The notes under the pieces were generated by a model. It had not been told where the DNA came from and did not search any database. It saw nothing but the letters and a program-made list of their open reading frames with translations. Positions 1 to 12,183 of a DNA stretch of 64,000 nt are shown one piece after another. The translations under genes and the position numbers were made by a program. The stretch is from Hordeum vulgare subsp. vulgare (lineage: Eukaryota > Streptophyta > Magnoliopsida > Poales > Poaceae), in NCBI RefSeq assembly GCF_904849725.1, contig NC_058522.1, forward strand, positions 335,487,029 through 335,551,028, written 5' to 3'. How positions within the stretch are numbered: the stretch's first letter is position 1; every line of letters begins with the position of its first letter.

Positions 1-175
1 GTGTGTTTATCGAGCTTCTGTATTCTAGCCCTCGAGGCCCCTGGCTTGTAATATGAAGCTTGTATTATTTTATTTGTGTCTAGAGTTGTGTTGTGATATA
101 TTCTCGTGAGTCCTTGGATTTGGTCGTACGCATTTGCGTGTATTATTAGATTACGATTAAGCCAAGGGCGTCACA
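1..175 (+). repeat. 3' end of the chromovirus 5' LTR
   Basis: It ends GGGCGTCACA directly before the primer site. Positions 3-175 correspond to 22,646-22,818 with few substitutions and no length change, which identifies both as the same LTR end. Confidence 0.9.
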
Positions 176-178
176 AGT

Positions 179-190
179 TGGTATCAGAGC
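179..190 (+). other. Primer binding site for tRNA-iMet
   Basis: TGGTATCAGAGC lies three bases after the LTR end. It is the usual plant sequence complementary to the 3' end of initiator-methionine tRNA, which primes minus-strand DNA synthesis in Tekay-type elements. Confidence 0.9.
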
Positions 191-3100
191 CAGGTTTCGA
201 TCCTGGGACCTGTGGGTTATGGGCCCACATCTCAATTGGGTGGTATTAGTATCTTTTACTCCTTTCCTATACTCTGGGCTCTACTCTCTCTTCTCTTTCG
301 GGTTAAAGGTTTTACTAACTCTAACATTAGGTTATCGTAATCACATCTACCCGGAGAGCCCCGCAATTCCAGACGATGACTTGATCCGTCAGAGGACTCC
401 GAGGATAATCTCTGATGTTCACTCGAGAACTTGTGATCATCGCTTTTGCTATTCCCCTTCCTCCGTCAACCCCTATGGATGACGACATACAAATGTCGAC
501 CATACTTTCTTTTCCAATTGGTCTTGTTTTACAAGATGCAACGAATTATCTTATCGGGGATCCGTCCGTCATGAGTTGTCATGGGTTTCGAAAATTCTTC
601 GAACTGTTATTCAACCTTTCAGAATCATCAGTAGCCTATTGCTTTTGACCTTTCTCACCTACTTGTGTTATGGTTGAATCCATATGTCTAGCCGCATTCA
701 TTAAATTCCTTTGTGAATTTCCTGTGATCTTATTGATTCTACCTTTGTATGAATGCACACAACCATGTGTTGATACTCATAAATTACCTTCCGGCTCAGA
801 CATCCTTTCAAACAGAGCTGGTTCTCTGCGAATCAACTTTGATTGGTTGTCCATCCAAGTCCATTCAACTTACTGGTATTTGACCAGAGCATATGTTTAT
901 GATACACCAATCTGGAAATCTTAATTCCTTTGGTAACTAAGTATCAATATTTTTCAGATGTTCTATAACCCGATGCATTGCATCCTATCTCCCTCTGATT
1001 GAGTACCGATACTCACATCAGATCATTTGTAGATTGCCAGACTCATTCTGAGTTATTATCCGATGGCATCCCTTTACATTCAATTTTTTTGTGATAGTGT
1101 TCCACTGATACATAATGTCATTGGTAAATTGTGTCTTCTCCCTCTGATAGATTGTATCCTATACTTTTGTCGGCCATGCTCTGGTGTCAAGCATGTGTTA
1201 ATTACTCTTGAAGTTTGTGGTATATGTTCCTAAGATGCCCCGATGGTTTGAACCTAGGCCTTCCTAAATCAATATGACTCGAAAAGTTTTCATGAGTCTT
1301 ACTCTTCTGGTGTTTTGCCAGATAATCTTTTTAAGATACAACCAGATCAAAGGCGAGGAGTAAATGGGAGGTGATACATTGATGAAGTGGGAGTCGACCT
1401 TGAACTGTGTGTTCATGCCCATGGAAACGACGTTGATCTCACCATAGAAACTTCTCGTATCAATAATCATTCATTATACGATTTGATCTGGTATAGGTGC
1501 TCTTGTACTTTACAATCATGGTTCCGACCATGTTGTCCTACCTTGATTTCATTCTTAGACGATTTAAAGTACTTGTCTTCTTCAGATCAACACACTGGTC
1601 CAAACCTTAAAGTTGATCTACCTTCGCGTATTATTCCTTCTAGCTCGAGGATATCGCGGAGCTATGAAACTTCTTGTGAGGACATCAACTATGATATTTT
1701 CCTTAATTCCAGGTGCCTCGTGTTTGAGTTGTTGGACACGCGAGTACATCGATAACTGAATCGAGTATGCATTGCGATTCAACAACTTTTAGTAACCTTC
1801 CTTGTTTACAAGTTTGTACTCGATCATGGCTTTTCAAGCTGTTAGGCTACAGTATCATCGTCATGCGAAAGCTTGACCATGCTATCTCTGTCCTACATCC
1901 GAGGAGCACATTTCCATATTGTGCGTTAAGCTTACATAGAGGTTCCAACATAATGTTGGTTGTCTGAAAGGCAATGTCAATTCTAAGCTAGCAGTCTTAA
2001 CTGTGATTCCGACAACCTCTTGCTTCCTCATTCCCTTGCTTGATATCGTCGCTGAAGGATTACATCTTTGGTAGCTTCCCGACAAATGTGTCGTGATCAC
2101 CATCAGCATTCTGAGCTCTTGCAGGATATCAACCGAATGCATGATGAGGAATACCAACCTTGCCCCCCTGATGAATTGTATTATCATCATCCTTCCTTGC
2201 ATTCCCTCCAACACAAACGTGTTCATGTTTTGTGTTGTCCTTTGAGTTCCTTGCTAATCCAGCTTATGTTATCTTCTACCTTGGAGTATTTACTATCTGG
2301 TATGTCAAGAATATTGTGAAAACTACACACGTCTTAAAAATTCTTGATATAGTGATACCTCTCGCCATCACCATTGATTTCTTGGTCCCGAGTTGTTTCT
2401 AACCGGTATACCGACAAGTGAACTCTGATGTGTGATTCCAATACTTCTGTCAACCCTATCGCCTTGAGGTTAATAACTGATTGTTTCCTCCTTAGTGTGT
2501 TGGGTGTTGACTCATCATTTTAGCATTGGTTGTGTTACTCAATCCATATTTCCGAGTGCACCCTTCGACCAATGATTTATTATTGTGTTCCCTTGAACAT
2601 ACGACATTATACCATTTGTTTTGACGAATGCTATCTCCTCGTTATTATAAATTTTGGAAATTCATCCCTGTCAAAATCTTGAGGGATTGTTGTTGAGACC
2701 ATCAGCCACACCCTCAACTTCTCCCTGTTCCACAATGAAGCTCTTGAAAGCATTATCCTTTTGCCTAGCTCATGAAGGATATAGTTGATAAGACGAAGTG
2801 TTTTTCCAAAGTTCACGTGCACTCTTTCCGCCGTGAATATGTGAAAGTTTTGTTTCGCTTCCTCTCGGGAAATACAAAGTCATTCACGCATGTGCGAAGT
2901 GTTATATGTTTTGAGGATTTGTTATCTTCACTTCATATAACTTCTTTTAACACGTGAGGCCACTGACTGATTTGATCAAGGGAAAGAAGTTCCTTCATAA
3001 GAGCTAATCTAGGCTTACACATGGAGCCTTGTTATCCTCGATGATGGTTCCCAAATGAGAATTCAGTTGCATTTTAACGTAAGAACTCTCTGTGGGCACG

Positions 3101-4133
3101 GATGTCTTGACATTGTGTTCATATGTATTATAATCGAACTCATGATCCAATACTTGCTTCCGTAGTTCATATCCTGAGAATCCGGCATCATCATCTTTTC
3201 GTCTCAGGTATCTTGAGTCTGAGGAATGCTAACACCAACCAGATCTGAATCTCTGGCAGATATGATGGCTGGAACATTTTCCCAATAATTATAACTTTGG
3301 TCTTATGTAACCCGGTACGATGGTGTCTTGTTTGGCACACCGGGCCGCAGGACCTATTGTTATAGATCCTTCCATATGTAAGGTTCACCAATCTACCATG
3401 AGGAAATTGTATGACTTAGCTTTGTAACTTGTTCCTCCTGGTTCCTCTTTGTATACCCATAAGTCCAACCTCTATCTGTTGACCATGTCGATGCTACCCC
3501 GAAGCACGGATGTGGTACTTTACATTTCAACAGGGACATTGGAAGTGCAATACTAAATTGTTCCTGATCGATTATCCAACCCGTATGGTATGGGTAATAA
3601 ATCATGATTCTTCTTGCCTCTTTATCAAAATGGTTGTGTATTGGATGACCTATCAGGTATACCATACTCTATGTTTTCCTCGTGAATGGTATACTTTAAT
3701 ACTTGTGTGTGTGGAGACATTTTCCTTCCCATTGGTCTTTTGACCTTTCTTGTGGCATAACTTATCTAAGCAGTGTTAATTCCCTGCTTAGGTAAAATCA
3801 TCGGTATACGACTCTATCAGTAAGACCCTGTTACTATTGTGAATGACATTCCGGTAGCCGTCGGTGGACGAGAACTTTGCCTATTGGTCCGCCTCGTTTC
3901 AGCGAGCAGGAAAATGGTTCTATTCGTTCCCCCGCCCTTGGTACCGACGTTGTTGCCAACATAACTGACAGGCTATCCTGTGACATGTCTTACTACCAAG
4001 ACCGTATAATATGTCACCCCTCTGTATACTCTCAGCCCACATGGTGGACCCATAACCCAAAGTTCCACAGGATTGAAACATGACTCTCCTGTACATCTTT
4101 TTACTCCAAATTATCATTTGCACTTGACTTCGT
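191..4133 (+). other. Chromovirus internal region without recognisable coding capacity
   Basis: About 3.9 kb lie between the primer site and the integrase tail. An autonomous relative would carry gag, protease, reverse transcriptase, RNase H and integrase core here. I see no open frame over 122 codons and none of the expected motifs (CCHC knuckle, protease D-[ST]-G, reverse transcriptase Y-x-D-D, integrase HHCC). Base composition is even and T-rich. It is either a heavily decayed pol or a replaced non-coding filler as in large retrotransposon derivatives. I favour a non-autonomous element, at moderate confidence. Confidence 0.55.
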
Positions 4134-4724
4134 ATGGAATTCCAGGGCCACCGTTCAATGTACCGATCACTCTACGGTCCATATGTTGTCCAACATGCTG
4201 AAGATCAAGTCTACATTATCCATAAGAATCTGAAGGCTGCTCAGTCTCGTCAGAAGAGTCAGTATGACCGTCATCATCAAGATATGGTCTATCAACCTGG
4301 CGAAAAGGCTTATCCTCGTGTCACACCAATGAGAGGTGCACACCGTTTCGGGATCAAGGGCAAGTTAGCTCCTCGCTATATTGGTCCTTTCACTGTTCTT
4401 GAAAGGCGTGGAAGAGTGGCTTATCAATTGGAACTGTCGGCAAACCTTTCTCAGCTTCACGGTGTCTTCCATGTTTCTCAGCTCCGTCGCTGCTTCAAAG
4501 ATCCTATTCGAGTAGTGGATCATGATATGCTTGAGCTGCAACAAGACCTCTCTTATAAAGAGCATCCGGTCCGCATTCTCGACCAAGCTGAACGTGAAAC
4601 TCGTCGCAAAGTCACCAAGTTCCTTAAAGTGCAGTGGTCAAATCATTCTGAAGATGAAGCCACTTGGGAACGCGAGGATCATCTTCCTAATGAATACCCC
4701 GGGCTCTTTCCTTCTACCTCTTAA
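4134..4724 (+). pseudogene. Integrase C-terminal region with chromodomain (gypsy pol remnant)
   Basis: The open frame of 196 residues is the end of a Ty3/gypsy polyprotein. Residues around 28-48 carry the NLKAAQSRQKSQYD segment that follows the integrase core. About 62-110 hold the GPY/F module (KLAPRYIGPFTVLERRG), then LHGVFHVSQLRRC. Residues 135-190 are a chromodomain (PVRILD...TKFLKVQWSNHSEDEATWERE), which in chromoviruses helps target integration to heterochromatin. The catalytic core and everything upstream are missing, so the first ATG is not a natural start. The frame ends 36 bp before the 3' LTR, as expected for the end of pol. Confidence 0.9.
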
Positions 4725-4746
4725 TTCTCGGGACGAGAATTCTTGT

Positions 4747-4760
4747 TAGTAGGGGAGAAT
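4747..4760 (+). other. Polypurine tract of the chromovirus
   Basis: TAGTAGGGGAGAAT abuts the first base of the 3' LTR (TGTGACATCC). This is where plus-strand DNA priming is expected. Confidence 0.8.
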
Positions 4761-5993
4761 TGTGACATCCTCGACTTTTGCTATAGTGATGATTGTAATT
4801 AAGCGACAGTGATCCCGCGCTAATGATGCCACGTCATCGTTAATTATATCAATGATCTCATGTTGGTTGAAACCGAATCAAAGTTCGAAACTTAAAATTA
4901 AAGTCGGCGAGAAAAGATTTTATGTTGTTGAAATAAAAACGTCGGGGAGTTATAAAAATTCCCTAGCGGATTATAATATCAAATCGGGCACTTTAGAAAT
5001 TGTTGGTAAACCCCATATATTTAAAAGTGGAGCTTTGAATAAAATAAATAAAATAAATATAGTAAATGGAAAAAAATAAAAGAAAGAATTAAAAGTATAT
5101 ATAATAAATTATAAAAGAAAGTAAATAAAATTAGATAATAAAAAGAATTAGAAATAATAATTAAAAAAAGGAAAAAAAGCAACAAAGCCCGTGGCCCAAC
5201 TAGGCCAAGTTGGCCCAGCCGGCCTGGCTCCCTAGCAACCCTAGCTCGCCCCCTCACTCCCGTCCCTCCCAGCTCCCCGCCGCCGCAACCCACCAACCCT
5301 TCGAGGTCCCCCCACCTACTCCTCGGTCACCAACGACCGAGCCCCCCACCTAATCCTCTCGCTAGCTCTCCCCACCCCCACCGACAGCAACCCCCAAGAT
5401 CCCCCTTGCCAACCTGATCGACCGAGCTCTCCCCTCGGCTCCTCTGTCCCTCCCAGAGTTCCCCACAGACACCCACGCAGCCCCAGATCCCCCCAGACCC
5501 CCCGCGTAGCCCCCCCAGTGATCCTCCCCCATCTGCCTCCGTTCCCTCCGCCCCGGATCCCCCTCGATCCCTGCGGCTCCCCGACCGACAGCCCCAACCC
5601 CGTCGGCCGAAGCCTCCCGGTTCCGCCGTCGGCCGAGGCCCCACTTCCTCCCTTCGGCAACCTAGAGCCCCCATCGATCCCCCATCGGCCGCCAGATCCC
5701 ACCCCGGCCTCCCTCTCCCACTAGAGCGACCGACCCCCCTCCCCCGGTTCACCCCGTCGGCCTCCCTGGGACCGAGCCCCTTCCCCATCAACCTCCACAC
5801 CCCCAGGAACCCCATCTCCCCGGCCGGAGCTCCTCGTCGGTGGCTCCATCCCGGGGGCCCTCCTCACAAGGGCCCCTCTTGACGACCTCTCTGGCGACCG
5901 TCCCCACCGGCACCACCGTCACCACCGGCACCGCCTCGTCCTCCTCCTCGCCGTCACCTCCACCTCCCGAGAACTCCGGCTTCACCGGGCCCT
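4761..5993 (+). repeat. Chromovirus 3' LTR, first segment
   Basis: It starts TGTGACATCC. An AT-rich stretch (about 4,980-5,180) leads into about 800 bp that are very C-rich on this strand (5,200-5,990). The C-rich part gives long proline- or glycine-rich open frames on both strands, which I treat as composition artefacts. The segment ends at the GCCCT target duplication of the nested element and continues at 19,866. Confidence 0.85.
5989..5993. other. Target-site duplication GCCCT (left)
   Basis: GCCCT at 5,989-5,993 is repeated at 19,861-19,865. The pair brackets the reverse Athila-type element exactly and fixes its ends. Confidence 0.9.
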
Positions 5994-7608
5994 TGCTACT
6001 ACAACAAAAGACCTTACAACGACGCCAGAAATAGGTGTGTGGACGGCACCAGGAATCCTTCTGCTACGACTACGCCTTAAGGGACTTCCTAGGCAAATGT
6101 GCAAAGGATTCCCCCCGTGGCCTTGGAGCCTTGCGTTGGTGTTCCCTCGAAGTGGAAAGGGTGATGTAGCACAGCGGTGGTAAGTATTTCCCTCAGTTTG
6201 AGAACCAAGGTATCGATCCAGTGAAGGAGTATCACAAGAGCCAGCACAAACACAAAAAGCTTGCTCCCAACGCTATAAAGGGGTTGTCAATCCCTTATAG
6301 GTTGTTCGCCAAGTGAGAACTGAAAGCAACAAAGTAACAAAGCAAAGTAAAAGCGAAAGTGGAAACGATAGGTGTGAATAGACCAGGGGGCCGTAGTGTT
6401 TACTAGTGGATTCTCTCATGAAAGCCACTAGACGGTGGGTGAACAAATTACTGTCGAGCAATTGATAGAACCGCGCAAAGTCCTGACGTCATCTATGGCA
6501 ATGATTATATCTATAGGCATCACGTCCAAAACAAGTAGACCGATACTTTCTGCATCTACTACTATTACTCCACACGTCGACAGCTATCCAGCATGCATCT
6601 AGTGTATTAAGTCCAAAAGAATAGAGTAATGCCTTAAGCAAGATGACATGATGTAGATGGACAATCTCATATCTACGACAGAGCCCACCTTGTTACCCTT
6701 GATGGCAACTACACGATGTGTGCCTTGCTGCCCCTACTGTCACTTGGAAAGGTCACCACACGGTAAGAACCCAAAACCAAGCACTTCTCCCATTGCAAGA
6801 ATCATAGATCTAGTTGGCCAAACAAAACCCAAGACTCGGAGAGACTTACAAGGATAACAAATCATGCATATAAGACTAGCAAAGACTAAAATATATATCA
6901 TAGATAATCTGATCACAAATCCACAATTCATCGGATCTCGACAAACACACCGCCAAAGAAGATTACATCGGATAGATCTCCATGAAGATCATGGAGAAGT
7001 TTGTATTGAAGATCCAAGAGAGAGAAGAAGCCATCTAGCTACTAACTACGGACCCGTAGGTCTGAAGTGAACTACTCACGAGTCATTGGAGGGGCGATGA
7101 TGATGATCAGGAAGCCCTCCAACTCCAAAGTCCCCTCCGGTAGGGCACGGGGAAGGGTCTGCGGATGAGATCTCACGGAAACGTAAACTTGCGGTGGCGG
7201 AAAAGTATTTTTGTAGATCCCTTGATTTTTTTTTCTGGTTTTAGGGAATATATAGGCGCAAGATCTCGGTCACGGGGGCGCCAGGGAGGCCACAATCCTG
7301 CCCACCGCCACCCCCTGGTGGCGGAGTGGGGGCTTGTGGGCTCCGTGTAGCCCTCCTAGCTTGCCCCACAAGCCCCCTAATCTTCTTTCGTTGGGGAAAA
7401 ATCATTTCGGGGCTTTTATTCCGTTTGGACTCCGTTCCAAAATCAGATCTGAAAAGAGCCAAAAACACAGAAAAAATTGGACCTCGCACTTGGCACTGAA
7501 TTAATAAGTTAGTCCCAAAAAAGATATAGAAGGTACATAAAACTTCCAAAGATGACAAGATAACAGCATGAAACCATCAAAAATTATAGATACGTTTGAG
7601 ACGTATCA
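5994..7608 (-). repeat. 3' LTR of the reverse Athila-type element
   Basis: On the plus strand it runs TGCTACTACAAC to GAGACGTATCA. Its outer end includes a diverged copy of the primer site (CGACGCCAGAAATA, about 6,020-6,033) inside the LTR, the reverse complement of TATTTCTGGCGTCG. Confidence 0.9.
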
Positions 7609-7625
7609 AGCATCCCCAAGCTTAA
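7609..7625 (-). other. Polypurine tract
   Basis: On the minus strand TTAAGCTTGGGGATGCT sits directly before the LTR start TGATACGTCTC. Confidence 0.75.
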
Positions 7626-10299
7626 CTCCTGCTCGTCCTCGAGTAGGGAAGTGATAAAGAATGAATTTTTGATTCTTTCATGCTACCTAGCATAGATGTC
7701 CTTTGTAACTCCTCTTATGTGACGTGAATGTTCAAATCCATTATATTCGAAACAATAGTTTGCTATTGATGTGGAAACAATAATAATTCAAGCAAACTAG
7801 CAAGGTAATCATGAACTTTCAAAATAATAAGGCCAAAAGAAAGTTATCCCTACAAAAGCATATAGTCTGGCTATGCTCAATCATCATTGCACAACGAATT
7901 TAAATCATGCACAACCCCGGTATTGGCCAAGTAATTGTTTCACACCTTTACTTTCTCAAACCTTTTCAACTCTCACGCAATACATGAGCGTGAGCCATGG
8001 TTATAGCACTATAGATGGTGTGGAGTGTGGCGAGGGTTGCAAGACAAAACAAGGAGAAGATGATCACATTAACTAGGCATATCAATGAGCTGTGGAGATG
8101 CTCATCAATAGATATCAATGTGAATGAGTAGGGATTGCCATACAAATGATGCACTAGAGCTAAGAGTATGTGAAAGCTCTTAAAGAAAACTAGTGGGTGT
8201 GCATCCAACTTGCTTGCTCACGAAGACCTAAGGCAATTTTGAGGAAGCCTATCATTGGAATATACAAGCCAAGTTATATAATGAAAATTTCCCACTAGCT
8301 ATATGGTGGTGACAAAACGAGAGACTCTCAATCATGAAGATCATGGTGCTTAATATGCACAAGTGTGGAAAAGTGGTAGCATTGTCCCTTCTCTCTTTTT
8401 CTCTCATCATTTTTTTGGTGGGCTCTTTGGCCTTATTATTATTATTATAATTATTATTTTGGTGGGCATCTTTGGCCTCTTTTATTTCCCACATGGGACA
8501 ATGCTCCATCAAAGATGATCATCACACTTTGAACTCAAAACTTAGGGCAACGATGACTCTATATGGAATGCCTTCGGTAGTGTACCGTGACAATGATCTA
8601 GCATGGCATAGACATTGATGGAAACATCATGCTAGATATCTTATGATCATGCAATGGCAATGTAGACGTGATGGCACATGTCATGGTGGTAGTTGCATGT
8701 CAATATATCTCGGAATGACTTTGAAAAAGCCATAGTAGGTAGGTATGGTGGCTGTTTTGAGGGAGGCTAGTGGTGGGTTTTGTGCACCGGCGAAAGTTGC
8801 ACGGCACTAAGAAGATAGTGATGATGGAAGGTGAAAGTGCATCTAAACCATGGACTCAACATTAGTCATGAAGAACTCATATACTTGTTGCAAAAGTTTT
8901 ATTAGTAATTGAAACAAAGCATTCAACGCATACTCCTAGGGGAAGGGTTGGTAGGTATAAACCATCACGCGATCCCGACCGCCACGCAAAGGATGACAAT
9001 CAATGGACTAATCATGGTCAGATTTCATCACACAGCGGTTCGCCGTACGTGCATGCTACGGGAATCACTAACTTCAACACAAGTAATTCTAGATCCACAA
9101 CACCTTACTAGCATAACTTCAATATTTACCATAACCACAACTCAAAACTAATTGAGATGAATCAAACTTCTCTAACTATTCAATGCACATGAAGGTGGAA
9201 GTTTTCCTTATCCCTTTGGATAACTACCCCTTTTGAGACTACTTTCAAAGCATAGATCAACTACCAAGCCACGCACCGCTGTGCTCTAAAATATATAAGT
9301 GAAGCACATAGAGCAAAAGTATTTAGCTCAAAAGATATAAGTGAAGCACATGTGAGCTGAATTGTTTACCAAAAGACGTAAGTGAAGCTCGACAAAATCA
9401 CGGTGAGTGGATGTCTCTCTCTCTAGGTGTGCAGCAAGGATGATTTTGACACAACAAAAATAAAAGACTCCAATGATACAAGACGCTCCAAGCAAAAACA
9501 CATAACATGTGGTGAATAAAAATATAGCCCCAAGTAACGTTACCGATGGATTGAAGACGAGAGAGGGGATGCCTTCTCGGGGCATCCCCAAGCTTAGGCT
9601 TCTACGGCATCCTTGAATCTCTTGGGGTGCCTTGGGCATCCCCAAGGTTGAGCTCTTGCCTCTCTTTATCTCTTTGTCCATAAGAACTTCACCCAAAACC
9701 TGAAAACTTCACAACACGAAACTTAAACAGAAACTCGTGATAACATTAGTATGAGAAAGCCAACCACCACTTCCTTAGGTACTGTAGCAAACTTAAATTC
9801 TACTTATGCCGATGTTGGGTTACTGTATTTTCAATCTTCCATGGCTAATACCCCCCGATACTATCCATAGTTTCATCAAAATAAGCAACCAACACAACAA
9901 AAACAGAATCTGTTAACAGCAGACCAGTCTGTAGCAATCTGTATATTTCATATACTTCTGATACTTAAAAAATTCTGAAAAATTATGACAGTCTGAAGAA
10001 TTTGTGTAGCAATCAGCAGCAAAAATAATCAACTCAAAAGCTCTTATAGAGAAAAAAGAAAATTCTTTTCGTGAGCAGAAAGTTTCTGTCTTTTCCAGCA
10101 TGACCAAACGATCATCCCCAAGACTAATCATAACGGTTTTGCTTGGCACAAACTCAAAAAGAAACACAAAAAACACAATCATAACAGAATTATGAAAGTG
10201 TGGAAAACACAAAACAGAAAGAAAAAGGATAGGTTCGTTGGGTTGCCTCCCAACAAGCGCTTTTGTTTAACACCCTTAGCTAGGCGAAAGGTGATGGAA
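7626..10299 (-). other. Non-coding 3' internal module of the reverse Athila-type element
   Basis: No credible gene is present. The stretch is colinear, as reverse complement, with 14,821-17,542 in the nested forward element and directly with 26,998-29,700 in the third element, so it is a conserved family module rather than decayed pol. It includes the hairpin motif at 10,238-10,260, AAGCTTGGGGATG-type repeats near 9,585-9,650, and a GGTGGGC-CTTTGGCC tandem near 8,405-8,480. Short open frames over it are not conserved between copies. Confidence 0.7.
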
Positions 10300-10983
10300 T
10301 CACATATAGTTATCTTTGGTGCTCAAACCATAAGTAGTGTGATCATTTATCATCTTAAGATCTTCATCTTTATTGGATGACTCACCACTAGCTTTAGGAA
10401 CAAAAACATGCTTGACGGTCTTTTTGAGAGTGAGATTTAGAGTATTTTGCACAGCGGCAAAAGCAGAATCCAAGTTGGTTATGACATCTTCTAATTTGCC
10501 AATTCTAGAAGAATCATTAACTATAAGTTCCTTCTCCCTTAAATTTTTCAAAAAAAATCCCACTTTGGATCTGTACTGAGTAATTTGATTGTGGATCTTT
10601 CTATCCAAACCCTCAATAAGTTCAACTGTGGCAAAAAAAATTTCAATAGCGTCAAGCCTTTGCATCACGTGTTCCAAGGTCAAGGTAGTTCCATTAACCA
10701 TGAGCGGGGGTGAGCCTACCAAATTCATGATAGCTCTATAGGAGTCAACAGTATGGCTCCCCAGAAAATTCCCGCCTACAATGGTGTCAAGGATATACCT
10801 ATTCCAAGGAGAAATCCCAACATAGAAACTGCGAAGGAGGATGGTAGTGGATTGCTTACGAGTAGATCTACTTTGAGCATTGCAAATCCTGTACCAAGCG
10901 TCCTTTAAATTTTCTTCCTCATTCTGCCTGAAATTGAGAACTTCATTCTCAGGGGTGTCGTTTGGAGTGGTCGGTCTAGCCAT
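10300..10983 (-). CDS. Truncated Gag-like protein of an Athila-type element
   Basis: The open frame has 227 residues. The N-terminal half carries hallmarks of Athila-lineage Gag: FRQNEEENLKDAWYRI (about residues 18-33), then STTILLRSFYVGISPWNRYILD and VGGNFL. The rest is a charged helical stretch (KIGFF/NLREKELIVNDSSRIGKLEDV-like) with no zinc knuckle and no protease. Full Gag in this lineage is much longer, so the frame is truncated or is the complete product of a non-autonomous element. The ATG lies about 185 bp downstream of the primer site, a normal leader length. It might bind and package the element's RNA; this is inferred from family only. Confidence 0.7.
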   Translation of the reverse strand: MARPTTPNDTPENEVLNFRQNEEENLKDAWYRICNAQSRSTRKQSTTILLRSFYVGISPWNRYILDTIVGGNFLGSHTVDSYRAIMNLVGSPPLMVNGTTLTLEHVMQRLDAIEIFFATVELIEGLDRKIHNQITQYRSKVGFFLKNLREKELIVNDSSRIGKLEDVITNLDSAFAAVQNTLNLTLKKTVKHVFVPKASGESSNKDEDLKMINDHTTYGLSTKDNYM

Positions 10984-11168
10984 TGATAGACTATCTCACA
11001 CACAAACGAGCAGGAAGAGAGAGTGCAACGGGCAATAGAAAACGGCAAAGGAGAAAGGCAAATGAAAACGGCAAATGTGAAGTGGGGGAGAGGAAAACGA
11101 GAGGCAACTGGCAAAAAAAGTAAATGCAAGAGATGAGTTTGTGAGACCTACTTGGATAGATCTCTCCT

Positions 11169-11186
11169 TCCCCGGCAACGGCGCCA
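11169..11186 (-). other. Primer binding site for tRNA-Asp
   Basis: On the minus strand it reads TGGCGCCGTTGCCGGGGA, a perfect 18-base complement to the 3' end of plant tRNA-Asp. It lies 10 bp inside the 5' LTR boundary, as usual in Athila-lineage elements. Confidence 0.9.
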
Positions 11187-11196
11187 GAAATACTTG

Positions 11197-12183
11197 TGGT
11201 ACTACAACAAAAGACCTTCCAACGGCGCCAGAAATAGGCGTGTGGACGGCACCAGGAATCCTTCTGCCACGGCTACGCCTTAAGGGACTTCCTAGGCAAA
11301 TGTGCAAAGGATTTCCCCCGTGGCCTAGGAGCCTTGCGTTGGTGTTCCCTCGAAGCGGAAAGGGTGATCTAGCATAGCGGTGGTAAGTATTTCCCTCAGT
11401 TTGAGAACCAAGGTATCGATCCAGTGAAGGAGTATCACAAGAGCCCGCAGAAACACAAAAAGCTTGCTCCCAACGCTATGAAGGGGTTGTCAATCCCTTA
11501 TAGATTGTTCGCCAAGTGAGAACTGAAAGCAAAAAGTAACAAAGCAAAGTAAAAGCGAAAGTGGAAACGATAGGTGTGAATAGACCCGGGGGCCGTAGTG
11601 TTTACTAGTGGCTTCTCTCATGAAAGCAAGTAGACGGTGGGTGAACAAATTACCGTCGAGCAATTGATAGAACCGCGCAAAGTCGTGACATCATCTATGG
11701 CAATGATTATATCTATAGGCATCACATCCAAAACAAGTTAGACCGATACTTTCTGCATCTACTACTATTACTCCACACGTCGACCGCTATCCAGCATGCA
11801 TCTAGTGTATTAAGTCCAAAAGAACAGAGTAACGCCTTAAGAAAGATGACATGATGTAGATGGACAATCTCATATCTACGACAGAGCCCACCTTGTTACC
11901 TTTGATGGCAACTACACGATGTGTGCGTTGCTGCCCCTACTGTCACTCGAAAAGGTCACCACACGGTAAGAACCCAAAACCAAGCACTTCTCCATTGCAA
12001 GAATCATAGATCTAGTTGGCCAAACAAAACCCAAGACTCGGAGAGACTTACAAGGATAACAAATCATGCATATAATAAATCAGCAAAGGCTCAAATATAT
12101 ATCATAGATAATCTGATCACAAATCCACAATTCATTGGATCTCGACAAACACACCGCCAAAGAAGATTACATCGGATAGATCT
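11197..12183 (-). repeat. 5' LTR of the reverse Athila-type element, first part
   Basis: It begins TGGTACTACAAC on the plus strand and is cut at GATCT (12,179-12,183) by the nested forward element. It resumes at 19,233. Confidence 0.9.

Noticed and set aside
5316..5815. Long overlapping glycine- and proline-rich frames on both strands
   Set aside because: They are a by-product of the C-rich segment of the chromovirus LTR, open in several frames at once and without motifs.
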